Source: Megalopta genalis | Taxonomy: Eukaryota > Arthropoda > Insecta > Hymenoptera > Halictidae | Direction: 5' to 3' | DNA length: 64,000 nucleotides | Assembly: GCF_051020955.1 (NCBI RefSeq) | Contig: NW_027476400.1 | Coordinates: 124,001-188,000, forward strand | Made by a program: the position numbers and the translations under genes | Shown here: positions 62,456-64,000 of the stretch, in pieces | Numbering within the stretch: position 1 is the first letter of the stretch | Layout of the letters: every line of letters begins with the position of its first letter | Notes under the pieces: generated by a model | The model's input: only the letters and a program-made list of their open reading frames with translations | Database searches by the model: none | Told to the model about the DNA's origin: nothing

Positions 62456-64000
62456 TGCGAAGTAGAAGGCTTAGCATCCAATCCGTGCGAATCAAAAGTG
62501 GTAGCTTCAAATACTTATGATATTCATGATTTAGCTTCAACTGCATGCGAAAAAACGAGTTAGCATCGAATCCAAGCGAAAAGCATGATTTAGCATCAAG
62601 TTAACGCGAAGTTGAAGGCTTAGCTTCAACTGCATGCGAAACAGATGGTTCAGCTTCAAATACTTGTGATAACATGATTTAGCTTCAACTGCATGCGAAA
62701 CAAACGAGTTAGCTTCAAATCCAAGCGAAACATATGATTTAGCTTCAAATCAATGCGAAGTAGAAGGCTAATCTCCGAATCCACACGAAACAGATTGTTT
62801 AGCTTCATATACTTGTGATATACATGATTTAGCATCAACAGCATGCAAAACAAACGTGTCAGCTTCAAATCCATGCGAAATACATGATTTAGCTTCAATT
62901 CAATACGAAGTAGAAGGCTTATCATCGAATCCATGCGAAACAAATGGTTTAGCTTCAAATAATTGTGATGTACATGATTTAGCTTCAAATGCAGGCGAAA
63001 CAAACGAGTTAGCTTCACATCCATGCGAATCACATGATTTAGCTTGAAATAAATGCGAAGAGGAAGGCTCAGCTTCAAATCCATGCGAATCAAATGGTTT
63101 AGCGTCAAATACTTGTGATATACAAGATTTAGATTCAACTGCATGCGAAACGAACGAGTTAGCTTCAAATCCAGGCGAAACACATGATTTAGCTTCAATT
63201 CAATGTGAAGTAGAAGGCTGAGTTTCAAATTCATGCAAAACAAATGGTTTAGCTTCAAATACTTGTTTTATACATGATTTAACCTTCTACTCCATGCGAA
63301 ACAAACGAGTTAGCTTCAAATCCATGCGAAACACATGATTTAGCTTCAAATCACTGCGAAGTAGAAGGCTTAGCTTCAAATCCATGCGAATCAAATGTTT
63401 TAGCTTCAAATACTTGTGATATACATGATTTAGCTTCAACTGCATGCGAAACAAACGAGTTAGCTTCAAATCCTTGCGGAACTCATGATTTAGCTTCAAA
63501 TCAATGCGAAGTAGAAGGGTTATCTTCAAATCCGTGCGAAACAAATGGTTTAGCTTCAAATACTTGTGATATACATGATTTAGCTTCAACAGCATGCGAA
63601 ACAAACGAGTTAGCTTCAAATGCAAGCGAAACACATGATTTAGCCTCAAATCAATGCGAAGTAGAAGGCTTAGCATCAAAACCGTGCGAATCAAAAGTGG
63701 TAGCTTCAAATACCTGTGATATTCATGATTTAGCTTCAACTGCATGCGAAAAAACGAGTTAGCATCAAATCCAAGCGAAAAGCATGATTTAGCATCAAGT
63801 TAACGCGAAGTAGAAGGCTTAGCTCAACTGCATGCGAAACAGATGGTTCAGCTTCAAATACTTGTGATATACATGATTTAGCATCAACAGCATGCAAAAC
63901 AAACGTGTTAGCTTCAAATCCATGCGAAATACATGATTTGGCTTCAATTCAATACGAAGTAGAAGGCTTATCATCGAATCCATGCGAAACAAATGGTTTA
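62456..64000 (+). repeat. 1,199-bp unit repeated and running off the window
   Basis: 62,456 onward (GAATCAAAAGTGGTAGC, TATTCATGATTTAGC, GCGAAAAAACGAGTTAGC, ATCAAGTTAACGCGAAG) recurs from 63,655 at an offset of 1,199 bp. The offset falls to 1,049 bp at GCATCAACAGCATGCAAAAC (62,832 and 63,881), so the right copy lacks exactly 150 bp. The second copy continues past base 64,000. Confidence 0.88.

Larger units (their letters stand above)
1..64000 (+). repeat. 30-bp minisatellite array filling the window
   Basis: Every stretch I read is built from head-to-tail copies of a monomer of about 30 bp, roughly 2,100 in all. The left half is nearly constant (TTAGCTTCAAAT, often with ATCTTC, ACTTC or GATTC variants). 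The middle is CCATGC, CAATGC, ACTTGT, GCATGC or GCAGGC, followed by GAA or GAT and a class-specific tail. All copies have the same orientation; I found no segment where the reverse complement (ATTTGAAGCTAA) appears on the + strand. Most monomers are 30 bp, with rare 20, 23, 29, 31 and 42-bp forms. The array is open at both window ends. Size, nesting and lack of genes are typical of eukaryotic satellite DNA; the organism cannot be named from this. Confidence 0.98.

Noticed and set aside
1..64000. CRISPR array (many about 30-bp repeats)
   Set aside because: Repeats touch each other with no unique spacers, all monomers are related variants, and there is no leader or cas gene.
1..64000. A giant repetitive protein gene broken only by sequencing errors
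   Set aside because: Stops and 1-bp indels are the same in many unit copies, so they were amplified as real sequence. Three frames are equally open in the consensus, and class differences are amino-acid-changing.
1..64000. Alternative genetic code that would read through the stops
   Set aside because: In the + repeat frame both TAA (GATTAAAAT, GAATAAAAG) and TGA (GCTTGAAAT, GGCTGATCT) occur, and true frameshifts remain. No single reassignment restores a long frame.
1..64000. Telomeric repeat (TTAGG or TTAGGG) because monomers begin TTAG
   Set aside because: TTAG is followed by CTTCAAAT and recurs only once per 30 bp; no short telomeric run was seen.
1..64000. Bacterial promoters, ribosome binding sites or terminators
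   Set aside because: No convincing -35/-10 pairs, no GGAGG ahead of a meaningful start, and no hairpin followed by T. The seven-T run at about 47,160 has no stem.

Overview
The whole window is one uninterrupted head-to-tail tandem array of a roughly 30-bp minisatellite, about 2,100 monomers. I see no unique sequence, no inverted segment, no transposon and no RNA gene, and no gene I would defend. The array already runs at base 1 and is still running at base 64,000, so both edges lie outside. Every monomer reads in the same direction: a conserved left half (TTAGCTTCAAAT), a variable step (CCATGC, CAATGC, ACTTGT, GCATGC or GCAGGC), a GAA or GAT, and a tail that defines the monomer class. GC is about 36-37% in the consensus. 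An array of this size with several nested repeat levels fits eukaryotic satellite DNA (heterochromatic, pericentromeric or subtelomeric). Nothing in it identifies a species, and a bacterial or viral origin looks unlikely but is not formally excluded.

There are three nested levels. (1) The 30-bp monomer. (2) A five-monomer, 150-bp higher-order repeat, M1-M2-M3-M4-M5, with tails ACACATGAT, GTAGAAGGC, ACAAATGGT, ATACATGAT and ACAAACGAG. (3) Kilobase units made of many monomers, tandemly duplicated in local blocks: 1,408/1,408/1,200/1,200 bp (3.1-8.4 kb), 1,049/1,050/688 bp (10.1-13.2 kb), 1,773 bp (18.9-21.5 kb), 1,381/1,382 bp (29.3-33.4 kb), 2,174 bp (33.4-37.5 kb), 1,433 bp (47.6-50.1 kb), a six-copy mosaic spaced 1,944/1,230/750/2,095/1,050 bp (51.4-59.1 kb) and 1,199 bp (62.4 kb to the window end).

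Layout. The left domain (1 to about 25 kb) carries a 29-bp tag monomer (GAATAAAAGTTTT) and a CACATAACTTAGC cassette in many copies. The central domain (about 25-47 kb) is more diverged and rich in an alternative M4'/M5' pair (GATATAAGTGATATA, GCAGGCGAAAC). The right domain (47-64 kb) has the youngest-looking mosaic units. Short patches of 150 to 500 bp recur 11 to 40 kb apart, which points to long-range exchange as well as local unequal crossing-over.

Coding: because 30 and 150 are multiples of three, three of six frames are stop-free in the consensus: one on + (decapeptide LASNPCETHD) and two on - (LKLNHVFRMD and FEAKSCVSHG). That explains open frames up to 370 codons without any gene. Between-monomer changes are mostly amino-acid-changing, recurrent TAA/TGA stops and 1-bp indels are amplified with the repeat, and no frame survives a kilobase unit, so I treat all open frames as by-products of the repeat.
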